Shown piece by piece: positions 54,384 to 63,217 of a DNA stretch of 64,000 nt (position 1 is the first letter of the stretch; each line of letters starts with the position of its first letter). A program made the translations under genes and the position numbers. The DNA lies in assembly GCF_040567655.1 (NCBI RefSeq), contig NZ_JBEXAC010000002.1:2232001-2296000 (forward strand). The letters are read 5' to 3'. The notes under the pieces were generated by a model. It saw only the letters and a program-made list of their open reading frames with translations, had not been told where the DNA came from and did no database searches. Origin of the DNA: Chitinophaga sp. H8 (GTDB lineage Bacteria > Bacteroidota > Bacteroidia > Chitinophagales > Chitinophagaceae).

Positions 54384-56006
54384 ATGAAATATATTAAATG
54401 TCTGATCCTTGCAGTTGTGCTATTTGGCGCAGTGTCTTGTTCAGTAGATCGTGTTCCGGAAACGCAGTTAAGTGATGCTACTTTTTGGTTGAGCGAAAAC
54501 GATCTGAATTCGGCAGCGAATTATCTGTATACTTTTCTTCCATCCATTCCTTTGTATGAAGACAATATGTCTATAGATGGTTTTGCGGTTGAGCCTAACT
54601 CGATCAGTAATGGAACGAGAACGGTACCTAATTGGGATGATTATTATACTAACTCTTACAAATTGATCAGGGCTGCCTGCAATATTATTGCCAAAGCGCC
54701 CAAGGCAGTATCGGCGGGTATTGATCCCGGGATTGTTAACAAATATGTAGCTGAAGCGAAGTTTTTCAGGGCCTGGGCATATTACAATCTTGTTAAAAGA
54801 TATGGGGATGTTATCCTGGTTACGACACCCCTTGCCAGTGACGCCAAAGAGTTAACAGCTGCCAGAACAAACCGTGAAATAGTATATGATACTATCTACG
54901 CAGACCTTGATTTTGCTGCGACCAATCTACAATTGCCTACTGTTATGGGGGCTGCTAACTATGGGAGGATTTCGCGTACGGCAGTATGGGCAGTTGAATC
55001 GAGGGCGGCGCTCTTTGCAGGAACATGGAATAAGTTTCACAACATGGGTGAATGGCGTAAACACCTGGAACGATCAAAGAATGCAGCTGAAAAAATTATG
55101 CAATCTGGTGAGCATTCACTTTATACCGGTGGTTATTTTAATCTGTATCAATACCAGGCGGAAGGAATGAACAATAAGGAGAATGTTATGGTAAGGCGTT
55201 ATGGTTCAAACGATGCTGATATCATCAGCTACCACAATGTACCTATGGCAATGGTTTCCGGTGGTGTTATAAATCCAACCAAATACCTTGTTGATGCTTA
55301 TTTGATGAAAGATGGATTACCCATTGATAAATCACCACTTTATAAAACACCGGATTCAATCATCCAGGTTTTTGATAACAGGGATAAGAGATTGAGTGAA
55401 ACAGTGATGAAAAGAGGTGATAACTTTAGCCTTACTGCCAAGTTTGTTGTTTCTACCCATTCTACAGGATATACCTACAGGAAATTTGTAATTCAGGAGG
55501 ATATGGGTAAATCCAGATCTTATATAGATTATACGATCATTCGCTATGCAGAAGTGTTGCTGAATTATGCTGAGGCTAAATATGAATTGGACGGAGGTAT
55601 TTCAGATGCAGATCTGAACCGTACAATCAACCTGTTGCGCGATCGTGGTGAAGTGGCTCACCTTACAAATGCATTTGCCACTGCAAATGCACTGAACCTG
55701 CGGGAAGAGATCAGAAGAGAGCGCAGAGTGGAATTATCTATGGAAGGCTTTCGTTACTGGGATCTTTTACGCTGGAAAACGGCTGAGGTTGAACTTCCAA
55801 GACCTGTATTGGGTGCTTATTTCTTTAAAGAGGAATACCTGGCTTTAGGATACGCATGGAACCCGAATGTGAATGCGGGAAACTTTATCATGCCTGAATC
55901 CGGGGATATGCGAACTTTCATTCCGCAAAGAGACTACCTATGGCCATTGCCACTTACGGAATTAAGTATGAATCCCAATCTTGTACAAAATCCTAACTGG
56001 AACTAG
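54384..56006 (+). CDS. RagB/SusD-family surface lipoprotein
   Basis: 540 residues. Lipobox GAVSC (Cys19). Family marks: EAKFFRAWAYYNLVKRYGDVILVTTPL, RYAEVLLNYAEAKYE, RERRVELSMEGFRYWDLLRWK and the C-terminal YLWPLPLTELSMNPNL. It partners the preceding SusC. A GH36-like glycosidase three genes later suggests a carbohydrate ligand. Confidence 0.95.
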   Translation: MKYIKCLILAVVLFGAVSCSVDRVPETQLSDATFWLSENDLNSAANYLYTFLPSIPLYEDNMSIDGFAVEPNSISNGTRTVPNWDDYYTNSYKLIRAACNIIAKAPKAVSAGIDPGIVNKYVAEAKFFRAWAYYNLVKRYGDVILVTTPLASDAKELTAARTNREIVYDTIYADLDFAATNLQLPTVMGAANYGRISRTAVWAVESRAALFAGTWNKFHNMGEWRKHLERSKNAAEKIMQSGEHSLYTGGYFNLYQYQAEGMNNKENVMVRRYGSNDADIISYHNVPMAMVSGGVINPTKYLVDAYLMKDGLPIDKSPLYKTPDSIIQVFDNRDKRLSETVMKRGDNFSLTAKFVVSTHSTGYTYRKFVIQEDMGKSRSYIDYTIIRYAEVLLNYAEAKYELDGGISDADLNRTINLLRDRGEVAHLTNAFATANALNLREEIRRERRVELSMEGFRYWDLLRWKTAEVELPRPVLGAYFFKEEYLALGYAWNPNVNAGNFIMPESGDMRTFIPQRDYLWPLPLTELSMNPNLVQNPNWN

Positions 56007-56020
56007 TAAAATTATAAGAG

Positions 56021-56566
56021 ATGAAGAAATTAGGTTTTCTATTATCAGCATCAGTAATCCTTGTCACAGCATGCATCACAAGCTGTAAAAAGTCTGCTGA
56101 TATTAACAGCAGTATCCAGCCTAAAGTGGATAGTGTTAATAATATTACCCTCATCACATACACCAATGTTAAACTGGGAGGGAGTGATAGTGTTTTGCTT
56201 AGCCGGGGCCGGGGCTTGGCGGCTGCAGTATCTTATGCATACAGGTATCTGGTGGGTGGATCATCCAGTATTGATCTCATATTTGATCAGGGTAAATTTT
56301 GGAATACAGATCCCATTGCTGGTAATGCGTTTACAGGAGGTAAGTTTTTGCTTACCAATCTTACAGCGGCAGAGTTTGATGCAGTCAAATCAAAAACCGC
56401 ATTGGAAGCATATGGGTTCAAGGCTACTGAGGATGCGGTTCCGCTAACAGCAGGTAAAGTGATATTCGTTCGTACAAAAGAGGGATATAATTGCCTGGTT
56501 AAGATCATAACGCTCTTTCCGCCATCAGGTAGTGTCACCTTTGATTATAAGATGGCAGTGCTGTAA
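56021..56566 (+). CDS. Paired surface lipoprotein 1, unknown family
   Basis: 181 residues. Lipoprotein-like signal (VILVTACITSC, then KKS). It resembles the next gene product over most of its length: both have LGG near the start of the mature part, a 'SIDLIFDQGKFW'/'VDIFFDRSAFF' strand, an 'LTAAEFDAV'/'FTTAQFDAM' motif, and a C-terminal 'VIFVRTKEGYNCLVKII'/'VVLFKTRLGKKGLIKII'. The two likely arose by duplication and may be surface ligand-binding accessories of SusD. Function unknown. Confidence 0.75.
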   Translation: MKKLGFLLSASVILVTACITSCKKSADINSSIQPKVDSVNNITLITYTNVKLGGSDSVLLSRGRGLAAAVSYAYRYLVGGSSSIDLIFDQGKFWNTDPIAGNAFTGGKFLLTNLTAAEFDAVKSKTALEAYGFKATEDAVPLTAGKVIFVRTKEGYNCLVKIITLFPPSGSVTFDYKMAVL

Positions 56567-56604
56567 GAAACTTTAAAAAACATTTTCATTTTAATTTATT
56601 CATT

Positions 56605-57117
56605 ATGAATAGGAAAGTATTTACGCTGGCTATCGTTACCGTATTTGCCTGGTTTGCACTCCCGGGATGTAAAAAGGATAAAGTGGAAGACCTGATCCTA
56701 CTGGACTCATATGATGAAGTATGGCTTGGTGGATGGGATGGTGCTAATGGTAGTGGCCTTGATACGGATAATGGACAGGTGTACGGATATGGCTCTTTAA
56801 AGGGAGCGAGTCGTTTTGTGGATATATTCTTCGATCGTTCTGCCTTTTTTAGTTACGATGCAGATGGAAGTGAATTGCCGGATGTAGGAACAAGGTTTGC
56901 ACCTACAAGTTTTACGACTGCACAATTTGATGCCATGGTGAATGATAAGGACTTCAGGTTCCTGGAGCCAAAGGCGGTAACTGATTCCATCAGGTTTGCG
57001 TTGAATGATGTTGTGTTATTTAAAACCCGATTGGGAAAGAAGGGGCTCATCAAGATTATTTCGATGACCAGTCCAACCGGTGATTTAAAATGTGCGCTCA
57101 AAACGCAGGAGCGTTAG
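56605..57117 (+). CDS. Paired surface lipoprotein 2, unknown family
   Basis: 170 residues; paralogue of the preceding protein (see shared motifs there). Signal peptide ends FALPGCKK (lipobox Cys). No enzyme motif. 38 bp after its partner and 25 bp before the glycosidase gene, so probably in one transcript. Confidence 0.75.
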   Translation: MNRKVFTLAIVTVFAWFALPGCKKDKVEDLILLDSYDEVWLGGWDGANGSGLDTDNGQVYGYGSLKGASRFVDIFFDRSAFFSYDADGSELPDVGTRFAPTSFTTAQFDAMVNDKDFRFLEPKAVTDSIRFALNDVVLFKTRLGKKGLIKIISMTSPTGDLKCALKTQER

Positions 57118-57142
57118 AAAGAACCAGGAAAAATAATTTATA

Positions 57143-59203
57143 ATGAGAGCAATTACCCAGAGTTTGACATTATTGTTGCTTGTTTTCTTTAAACCTATCA
57201 TGAATAAAGGATTTTCCCAGAATCATGTAAAGTTCGAAGATTGCGGCGTATGGCTGGTGTCTGATACATTAACTATAGGCAATTCAAAGATTGAAAGAAG
57301 ATTTCTCTGGAATAATGGCAATCTGATCTCCCTTGACATTACAAACCGGCAAACAGGGAAGAAAACGGTGTTGGAGAACAGTAATACTGATTTTTCTTTG
57401 CCAGGTAAGATGCATACTAAAGAAGGGGCAGGTGTGCTGGAAACAAAGATCAGAAGGGAAGAAGATTTCAGTCAGCGCAGGTTAGATGTGATAGTTCTTA
57501 CAAAGGTAAATGCTCTTGAAGTTAAAAGGGTATTCCGGATCTATCCGGGAATACCTGCTATTGCATGTGATTATTATTTCAAAGGTGAAATGGACAGTTC
57601 TGTTCAGCTTCGGATATCCAGCCCCGGAGACCTGGTGAATGTTGAGAATATTTCAGAAGTGAATAAGGAGCAGCTTCCAGTAATGCGTCTTGACAGACTG
57701 GGTTTATCCGGTAACCATTGGAAAGTAAGGGCAGTACAATTTTTTGATATAACAGATCGGCATACAACTACTGTAAAATTCACGGACCAGATGGCCTATA
57801 TTTTTGGGAACCAGCTGGTCGGCAATCTTTTATTGATAAACAATGGAATAGGTAAGGAAGGGCTCTTCTGGTTAAAGGAGGCCCCCTCACCTTCCGTTCA
57901 GCACGCTTATCCGGGGTTTGATTTTTCCGTAAAAACCGGCTCCTTTCAATTGACTGGTGCCGGTATTGAAAGAAAAGATATCAGTCCGTTCCGATGGGTA
58001 AGAGGGTATGGCTTTGTAATTGGTGTGAGTGATGGTTCCGAAAATGGTCAGGTGATTGCGTTACGGGAGTATCAGCAGTGTATCAGGAAATATATTCCCG
58101 CCAGAGATGATATGGTGATGATGAACACATGGGGAGAAAGAGGAGAAGGTGAAAATTTAAATGAGGCTTTTGCATTGAATGAGATCCGCACTGCTTCAAA
58201 GCTGGGCGTGAATGTATTTCAGCTCGATGCCGGCTGGTACCAGGGAGGGACAAAAAATATGGATTCTTTCTGGCTTCCTCATAAAGAGAAATTCCCCAAT
58301 GGGTTGGCTCCATTGATAGCCGATGGTCGTAAAAGCAATGTAGAGATCAGCCTTTGGTATGAGCCGGATCCGGAAAATGATTATGCTCACTGGGAAAGAG
58401 ATGCCGGAATTCTTACCCGGATATATAATAAATATGGCATTAAGATCTTTAAGATAGATGGTGTGCAGATCATCTCAAAAGAAGGGGAGGTCAATTTCCG
58501 GAAGTTTCTCGATTCTGTTCTAAACGCCACTGATAATAAAGTGTTCTTTAATATTGATATCACCGCGGGAAGGAGGAATGGGTATCATTATTTTAATGAA
58601 TACGGTAATTTGTTTCTTGAAAACAGGTATACAGACTGGGGCAATTATTACCCCTATCAGACGTTGCGGAATACCTGGAACCTTTCGAAGTATTTCCCCT
58701 TGCAGAAACTATTGGTGGAATTCCTGAATACAGATAGGAACAGGGATCAGTATCCTCCTGGCGACATTTTTGCGCCTGCGAACATCCCATTTGAGTATAC
58801 TTTTGCCATTACGATGATGGCCCAACCGCTTGCCTGGCTGGAAGCACACCGCCTATCATCTGAACAGCTAAATATAGCTCCTGTAGTAACCACATACAGG
58901 AAGTATCAGCATGACATTCACAGTGGTAGTATTTTTCCAATAGGGCAGGAGCCTGATGGGCAATCCTGGACAGGATTTCAGTCCATTCAGCAGGGAAGAG
59001 GTTATATTATTGTGTATAGGGAAAATAATAATAGTAGTGCTGCTTTTCTCAAAACTTTTTTTGCAATGGGTACAAAAGTAAGTTTCCGCCCGCTGATTGG
59101 TAAAGGGAAGCCGTTTGTTGCAGTGGCAGGAGATGATGGGCGGATAAGGTTCTCCCTTCCGTCGCTGAATAGCTATGCTTTATATGAGTACAAAATTCAG
59201 TGA
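57143..59203 (+). CDS. GH36/clan GH-D-like glycoside hydrolase (alpha-galactosidase-like)
   Basis: 686 residues with a signal peptide (1-25, ending GFSQN). An N-terminal beta-sandwich domain is followed by a TIM barrel from about 325: VMMNTWGERGEGENLNEAFALNEIRTASKLGVNVFQLDAGWYQGG is read here as its start (key motif VFQLDAGWY). The likely nucleophile is Asp near 439 in IKIFKIDGV (the K-x-D motif of this clan). LWYEPDPEND and FFNIDITAGRRNG fit other barrel strands. It probably removes an alpha-linked sugar in the periplasm. The conserved 'KWD' is changed to 'KID', so its specificity may differ from typical alpha-galactosidases. Confidence 0.78.
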   Translation: MRAITQSLTLLLLVFFKPIMNKGFSQNHVKFEDCGVWLVSDTLTIGNSKIERRFLWNNGNLISLDITNRQTGKKTVLENSNTDFSLPGKMHTKEGAGVLETKIRREEDFSQRRLDVIVLTKVNALEVKRVFRIYPGIPAIACDYYFKGEMDSSVQLRISSPGDLVNVENISEVNKEQLPVMRLDRLGLSGNHWKVRAVQFFDITDRHTTTVKFTDQMAYIFGNQLVGNLLLINNGIGKEGLFWLKEAPSPSVQHAYPGFDFSVKTGSFQLTGAGIERKDISPFRWVRGYGFVIGVSDGSENGQVIALREYQQCIRKYIPARDDMVMMNTWGERGEGENLNEAFALNEIRTASKLGVNVFQLDAGWYQGGTKNMDSFWLPHKEKFPNGLAPLIADGRKSNVEISLWYEPDPENDYAHWERDAGILTRIYNKYGIKIFKIDGVQIISKEGEVNFRKFLDSVLNATDNKVFFNIDITAGRRNGYHYFNEYGNLFLENRYTDWGNYYPYQTLRNTWNLSKYFPLQKLLVEFLNTDRNRDQYPPGDIFAPANIPFEYTFAITMMAQPLAWLEAHRLSSEQLNIAPVVTTYRKYQHDIHSGSIFPIGQEPDGQSWTGFQSIQQGRGYIIVYRENNNSSAAFLKTFFAMGTKVSFRPLIGKGKPFVAVAGDDGRIRFSLPSLNSYALYEYKIQ

Positions 59204-59252
59204 TGAGATAATAGGAGCAGGTGATTATTTTTAGATCATTAAAAATGAAAAT

Positions 59253-60416
59253 ATGCGTAGCAAAAATTGGAGCAGGCGGTCTTTTATCCAACAAAGTGCA
59301 ATATTGGGAGCTGGATTAGGCATGTTGCCTTTGGTTTCATGGAAAACACCTGAAAGTAGCGATTTTGTGCAATTTATATCCCCGATCGATGGTGATATGT
59401 TGCACGCAGGAGATGGTGTTGTGGTTAATGTGAAAGTTGCGCCAGTTGCAGCAGAAAAAGTGAATTTATCCATTAATAATATACCCGCTAAAGAGGAAAA
59501 CGGTGTTTATTCCGCCGATATCACACTGAAGGACTTTGAGAATAAGATCAGGGTGAAGGATACACTTACCGGTCGGAAAAGCACTATTACTGTTTTCTAT
59601 CTGCGTAAACTTAATCATCAATACAGGTTGTCTATTGATGATGCTATTTGGTTCCTGAAGGATATTCATCTCAATGCAGCTGTTTATTCATCTATTTTTG
59701 AGAACTCCTTTATGGGCTTGTTGCGCAGCCTGCATGAAACATACGGGACAAAGGTGCATATCAATCTGTTTTATGAAACGGATAACTTTAATCTGTCTCA
59801 AATGACAGATAAGTTCAAAAAGGAATGGAAAGATAATTCGGATTGGATAAGGTTGAGTGTACATGCAAAAGCTGAATTTCCGGATGATCCTTATATGCAT
59901 GCAGATTACGGAGAGATGTATCGTGACTGTCATGCGATCAGGACCCAGATAGCGCGTTTTGCAGGAAAGGAAGTAATGGACAATACCACCACGCTTCACT
60001 GGGGGCAGGTACCTGTTGAGGTTTGTAGAGCTTTGAGAGATGAAGGATATAAGATACAGGTATGTGATTTCAATGTAGATAATAATTTGCCGCCCTGTTC
60101 TTATTACCTGGATGTTCCTCACAGGCGGCATATCAATAAAAGATTCATCTGGAGGGATAACCGGGAAAAGATAATTTTTGTGAAAAGCAGTATTATCATT
60201 GATACAGTAAAGTTGCCGTTGATAAAAGAGTTTCTGGATAGTTACGGTGAGAATAATATTACACCACCGTATGTGGACCTCCTTGTGCACGAACAGTATT
60301 TTTATCCATTCTATAAAAACTATCAAATAGATTATCGGGAGAAATTAACGGCCGCTATTGAATGGGCACAACAACATAATTACACCCCATGTTTCATCAG
60401 TGAATGTATTATTTAG
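59253..60416 (+). CDS. Exported deacetylase-like protein with twin-arginine signal
   Basis: 387 residues. Tat-type start (WSRRSFIQQSAILGAGLGML). After a small N-terminal beta domain (about 35-110) comes a polysaccharide-deacetylase-like part: LSIDDAIWFL (about 127-136, Asp-Asp pair), LFYETDNFNL, RLSVHAKAEFPDDPY (His near 202) and TTTLHWGQVPVEVC. The Asp and His positions fit the NodB-type metal site, but the canonical TFDDG and HSxxH strings are not exact. It may remove an N- or O-acyl group from the substrate. It overlaps the next gene region only if a longer start of that gene is used. Confidence 0.62.
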   Translation: MRSKNWSRRSFIQQSAILGAGLGMLPLVSWKTPESSDFVQFISPIDGDMLHAGDGVVVNVKVAPVAAEKVNLSINNIPAKEENGVYSADITLKDFENKIRVKDTLTGRKSTITVFYLRKLNHQYRLSIDDAIWFLKDIHLNAAVYSSIFENSFMGLLRSLHETYGTKVHINLFYETDNFNLSQMTDKFKKEWKDNSDWIRLSVHAKAEFPDDPYMHADYGEMYRDCHAIRTQIARFAGKEVMDNTTTLHWGQVPVEVCRALRDEGYKIQVCDFNVDNNLPPCSYYLDVPHRRHINKRFIWRDNREKIIFVKSSIIIDTVKLPLIKEFLDSYGENNITPPYVDLLVHEQYFYPFYKNYQIDYREKLTAAIEWAQQHNYTPCFISECII

Positions 60417-60424
60417 AAAGTAAA

Positions 60425-61558
60425 ATGGACATGAAAGATCAACAGGAGAAGTTCGTTATTGAAAACGAAGGGAAGGTAGATTCACCTGCATTATTAGTGT
60501 ATCCTGAGTATATCAGCAGAAATATTTCAGCAATTATAGAACTTATAGGAGATGTAAATAGGATTCGGCCGCATGTGAAGACAGATAAGATGTCTGAGAT
60601 TGTCCAATTAATGAGGAATGCAGGCATTAATAAATACAAATGCGCAACTATTGCCGAAGCAGAAATGCTAGGGATGATGGGGGTTAAAGATGTATTGCTG
60701 GCCTATCAGCCAACTATCATGAAAGCGCAAAGGTTTTTTGCATTGATAAAGGAATATCCCGGGACGAAATTTTCATGTATAGTGGATAATATAAGGACGG
60801 CATTAATGCTTTCCTCGCTGACAGGAAAAAAGAAACTAACTGTTTATATAGACTTGAATGTAGGTATGAACAGAACTGGTGTTCTGGTATCAGCAGCTTT
60901 TGAGTTATATATGGAGATCGATAAACTTCAGGGTATTGAGATTGAAGGATTGCATGTATATGATGGGCATGTAGATGATGAAGATCAAAAAATAAGAGCA
61001 AAGCGTGCGAAGGCGATCTTCGCAGAAGTGATGACATTGAAAGGGGATATTGAATGGAAAGAAAAGGAAACTTTGCAACTGGTGATTGGTGGTTCTCCCA
61101 CTTTTTCAGTGTATAGTGAAATAGCAAGGAAGAAAGATGATAAGACCATACAGGTTAGCCCTGGTACATTTACTTTATGGGATGCAGGGTATGCCAGATT
61201 GTTGCCGGAATTACCATTTCAATATGCGGCGATATTGCTTTGCAGGGTGGTTTCCATTATCAATAGTAGCCTGATGTGTATAGATCTGGGATATAAAGCT
61301 GTTTCAGCTGAGAACCCTCTAAATATGCGGGTTGCATTTCCATGGATGCCAGAGATGGTGGCAGTTTCTCAGAGTGAGGAACATCTGGTGGTTTCTGTTC
61401 CTGATACAAATGAATTTGAAATAGGGGACACTTTATATGGTGTGCCCTGGCATATTTGCCCAACACTTGCACTCTATGAAAGTGTGTATGTGGTGAACGC
61501 TGCAAAAGTGGTTGCTACCTGGAAGGTGGTGGCCAGAGACAGAATGATCAATTATTAA
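60425..61558 (+). CDS. D-threonine-aldolase-family PLP enzyme (DSD1-like)
   Basis: 377 residues from ATG 60425 (MDMKDQQEKF); a longer frame from 60404 would overlap the preceding gene. Alanine-racemase-type barrel with PLP lysine in RPHVKTDKM (about Lys52), LNVGMNRTGV, EGLHVYDGHVDDED and LVIGGSPTF, followed by the C-terminal metal-binding domain with VPWHICPTLALYE. Family members split D-threonine or D-3-hydroxy amino acids into glycine and an aldehyde, or dehydrate D-serine. No signal peptide, so it acts in the cytosol. Confidence 0.9.
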   Translation: MDMKDQQEKFVIENEGKVDSPALLVYPEYISRNISAIIELIGDVNRIRPHVKTDKMSEIVQLMRNAGINKYKCATIAEAEMLGMMGVKDVLLAYQPTIMKAQRFFALIKEYPGTKFSCIVDNIRTALMLSSLTGKKKLTVYIDLNVGMNRTGVLVSAAFELYMEIDKLQGIEIEGLHVYDGHVDDEDQKIRAKRAKAIFAEVMTLKGDIEWKEKETLQLVIGGSPTFSVYSEIARKKDDKTIQVSPGTFTLWDAGYARLLPELPFQYAAILLCRVVSIINSSLMCIDLGYKAVSAENPLNMRVAFPWMPEMVAVSQSEEHLVVSVPDTNEFEIGDTLYGVPWHICPTLALYESVYVVNAAKVVATWKVVARDRMINY

Positions 61559-61565
61559 ACTGGGT

Positions 61566-62666
61566 ATGGAATCTAAACGTAAATTAATTGTAGATGCGCA
61601 TCTGGACCTTGGCATGAATGCCGTGGAATGGAATCGTGACCTCCGTTTGCCTGTGCAGGAGATCCGTAAACGTGAAAGTGGAATGGTTGATAAGCTGGAC
61701 AGGGGGAGAAATACGGTATCTCTTCCCGCTTTGCGGGAGGGCAATGTAGGGTTGGTGGTAGCCACTCAATTGGCGAGGTATGTTGCTTCGGGGCGCCCGG
61801 ATGATGGAGATCCTTATTGGAATTCTCCTGAAATATGCTGGAGTATCACACAGGCGCAACGCAGTTATTATAAGGTGATGGAAGATCTGGGAGAAATGGT
61901 ACAGATCACCGGGAAGAATGATTTGCTGGAACATGTGGAATGCTGGTTGAAAGAAGATGCTGCGGATGATAACAGTAAGCCGGTGGGGTATATCCTTAGC
62001 TTGGAAGGGGCAGATTCTTTAGTGAACATCGGTTTCCTTGAAAAGGCATACGCCTATGGCCTTCGCGCAATAGGTGTTTCTCATTACGGCCAGGGGAGGT
62101 ACGCTGGTGGAAGTGGAACAGAATCAGGGTTTACAGCCAAAGGCCGTGAATTACTCCGTGAAATGGATAATCTGGATATGATCCTTGACGTAACGCATTT
62201 GACAGACCTGGGTTTCAAAGAGGCTATTACATTATATAAAGGCCCTATTTGGGCCAGCCATCACAATTGCAGGACTGTTATCAGTGGTCAGCGGCAATTG
62301 TCTGACGATCAGTTACGGATATTAATAGACAGAGAGGCTGTAATTGGAGGAGCGCTGGATAACTGGATGCTGGCAGAGAGCTGGATTCGTGGTGTAGATG
62401 ATCCGTTTATGCGTAATGTTGGACTGGAGAGATTGATAGATCATTATGATCATATCTGTCAGTTGGCAGGGAATAGTTTGCATTGTGCCATAGGTAGTGA
62501 TCTGGATGGTATGTATGGAACGGAGCAAAGTCCGTACGACCTTGATACCATTGCTGATATGCAAAAGTTAAGCGGTTTGTTACAGCGGCGTGGATATGGT
62601 GAGGATGACATAGATAATATATTTTATGGTAATTGGATACGTTTTATGGAAGCAAGTCTACCTTGA
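61566..62666 (+). CDS. Membrane-dipeptidase-type (M19) peptidase, cytosolic
   Basis: 366 residues, no signal peptide despite the family name. Zn-site motifs of renal-dipeptidase-type enzymes: VDAHLDLGMN (D-x-H-x-D), LSLEGADSLV (bridging Glu), LDVTHLTDLGF and WASHHNCR (His pair), and AIGSDLDGMYG (Asp). Members hydrolyse dipeptides, often with a D-residue at the C-terminal side, or act on related amides. Starts 7 bp after the D-threonine-aldolase gene, so the products are probably linked. Confidence 0.9.
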   Translation: MESKRKLIVDAHLDLGMNAVEWNRDLRLPVQEIRKRESGMVDKLDRGRNTVSLPALREGNVGLVVATQLARYVASGRPDDGDPYWNSPEICWSITQAQRSYYKVMEDLGEMVQITGKNDLLEHVECWLKEDAADDNSKPVGYILSLEGADSLVNIGFLEKAYAYGLRAIGVSHYGQGRYAGGSGTESGFTAKGRELLREMDNLDMILDVTHLTDLGFKEAITLYKGPIWASHHNCRTVISGQRQLSDDQLRILIDREAVIGGALDNWMLAESWIRGVDDPFMRNVGLERLIDHYDHICQLAGNSLHCAIGSDLDGMYGTEQSPYDLDTIADMQKLSGLLQRRGYGEDDIDNIFYGNWIRFMEASLP

Positions 62667-62699
62667 GTTATAAATATTATCTACAAAAAACGTTTAAAA

Positions 62700-62709
62700 T
62701 TGTATACAA
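62700..62709. promoter_or_regulatory. TTGTATACAA palindrome upstream of ridA
   Basis: A perfect 10-bp palindrome, about 18 bp before a -7 box TACTTTTG (62727-62734). Confidence 0.6.
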
Positions 62710-62726
62710 AATAAGAAAATTTTGTT

Positions 62727-62734
62727 TACTTTTG
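62727..62734 (+). promoter_or_regulatory. -7 promoter box of the ridA segment
   Basis: TACTTTTG matches TAnnTTTG. It indicates a second promoter within the accessory locus, about 90 nt ahead of the ridA ATG, flanked by two TGTATACA sites. Confidence 0.5.
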
Positions 62735-62796
62735 TTTCCAGAGGTAATGTACGAGTATATAGATGTAACATTCCCTGTTAGTTCAACCAATAATTC

Positions 62797-62804
62797 TGTA
62801 TACA
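62797..62804. promoter_or_regulatory. Second TGTATACA palindrome upstream of ridA
   Basis: CTGTATACAATC; the palindrome lies 20 bp before the ridA start, 96 bp downstream of the first copy. Confidence 0.55.
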
Positions 62805-62823
62805 ATCTTCAAAATAAAGTTTC

Positions 62824-63204
62824 ATGAGCTTCGTGGAAGTAAAAAGTACTATAAAAACAGCAGATACAGGAGCATATTCTGCCGGCATTTTAGTAAATGG
62901 CTGGCTTTATATCAGTGGTCAAGGGCCGCTTGATCTGAAAAGTGGTGCGGTTATAAGTGGCTCAATTGAAGAGGAGACAATTTTAACACTGTCACATATA
63001 CGTGAAATTGTGAAAGCTGCGGGTGGAACAATGGAGAATATTGTAAAATGTACAGTTCATCTCAGTGATATAAACGATTTTGCCCGTTTTGATAAAACAT
63101 ATGCCGCTATTTTTGGGGCAATGAAACCTGCCAGGACAACGGTGCAATCCGTTTTGTCAGACGGAATAAAGATTGAGATCGATGCTGTAGCATTTATTGG
63201 TTAA
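62824..63204 (+). CDS. RidA/YjgF-family protein
   Basis: 126 residues: GAYSAGILVNGWLYISGQGPLDL, IREIVKAAGGTMENIVKCTVHLSDINDFARFDKTYAAIF (segment centred on IVKCTVHLSDINDF), and PARTTVQSVL with the conserved Arg. RidA hydrolyses reactive imine/enamine intermediates made by PLP enzymes such as serine/threonine dehydratases, which fits the PLP enzyme encoded two genes upstream. Cytosolic. Confidence 0.93.
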   Translation: MSFVEVKSTIKTADTGAYSAGILVNGWLYISGQGPLDLKSGAVISGSIEEETILTLSHIREIVKAAGGTMENIVKCTVHLSDINDFARFDKTYAAIFGAMKPARTTVQSVLSDGIKIEIDAVAFIG

Positions 63205-63217
63205 ATAAATATTTCCA

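Noticed and set aside
62633..62827. Short frame bridging the end of the dipeptidase gene and ridA
   Set aside because: It runs through a promoter and two palindromic operator sites, so it is noncoding.
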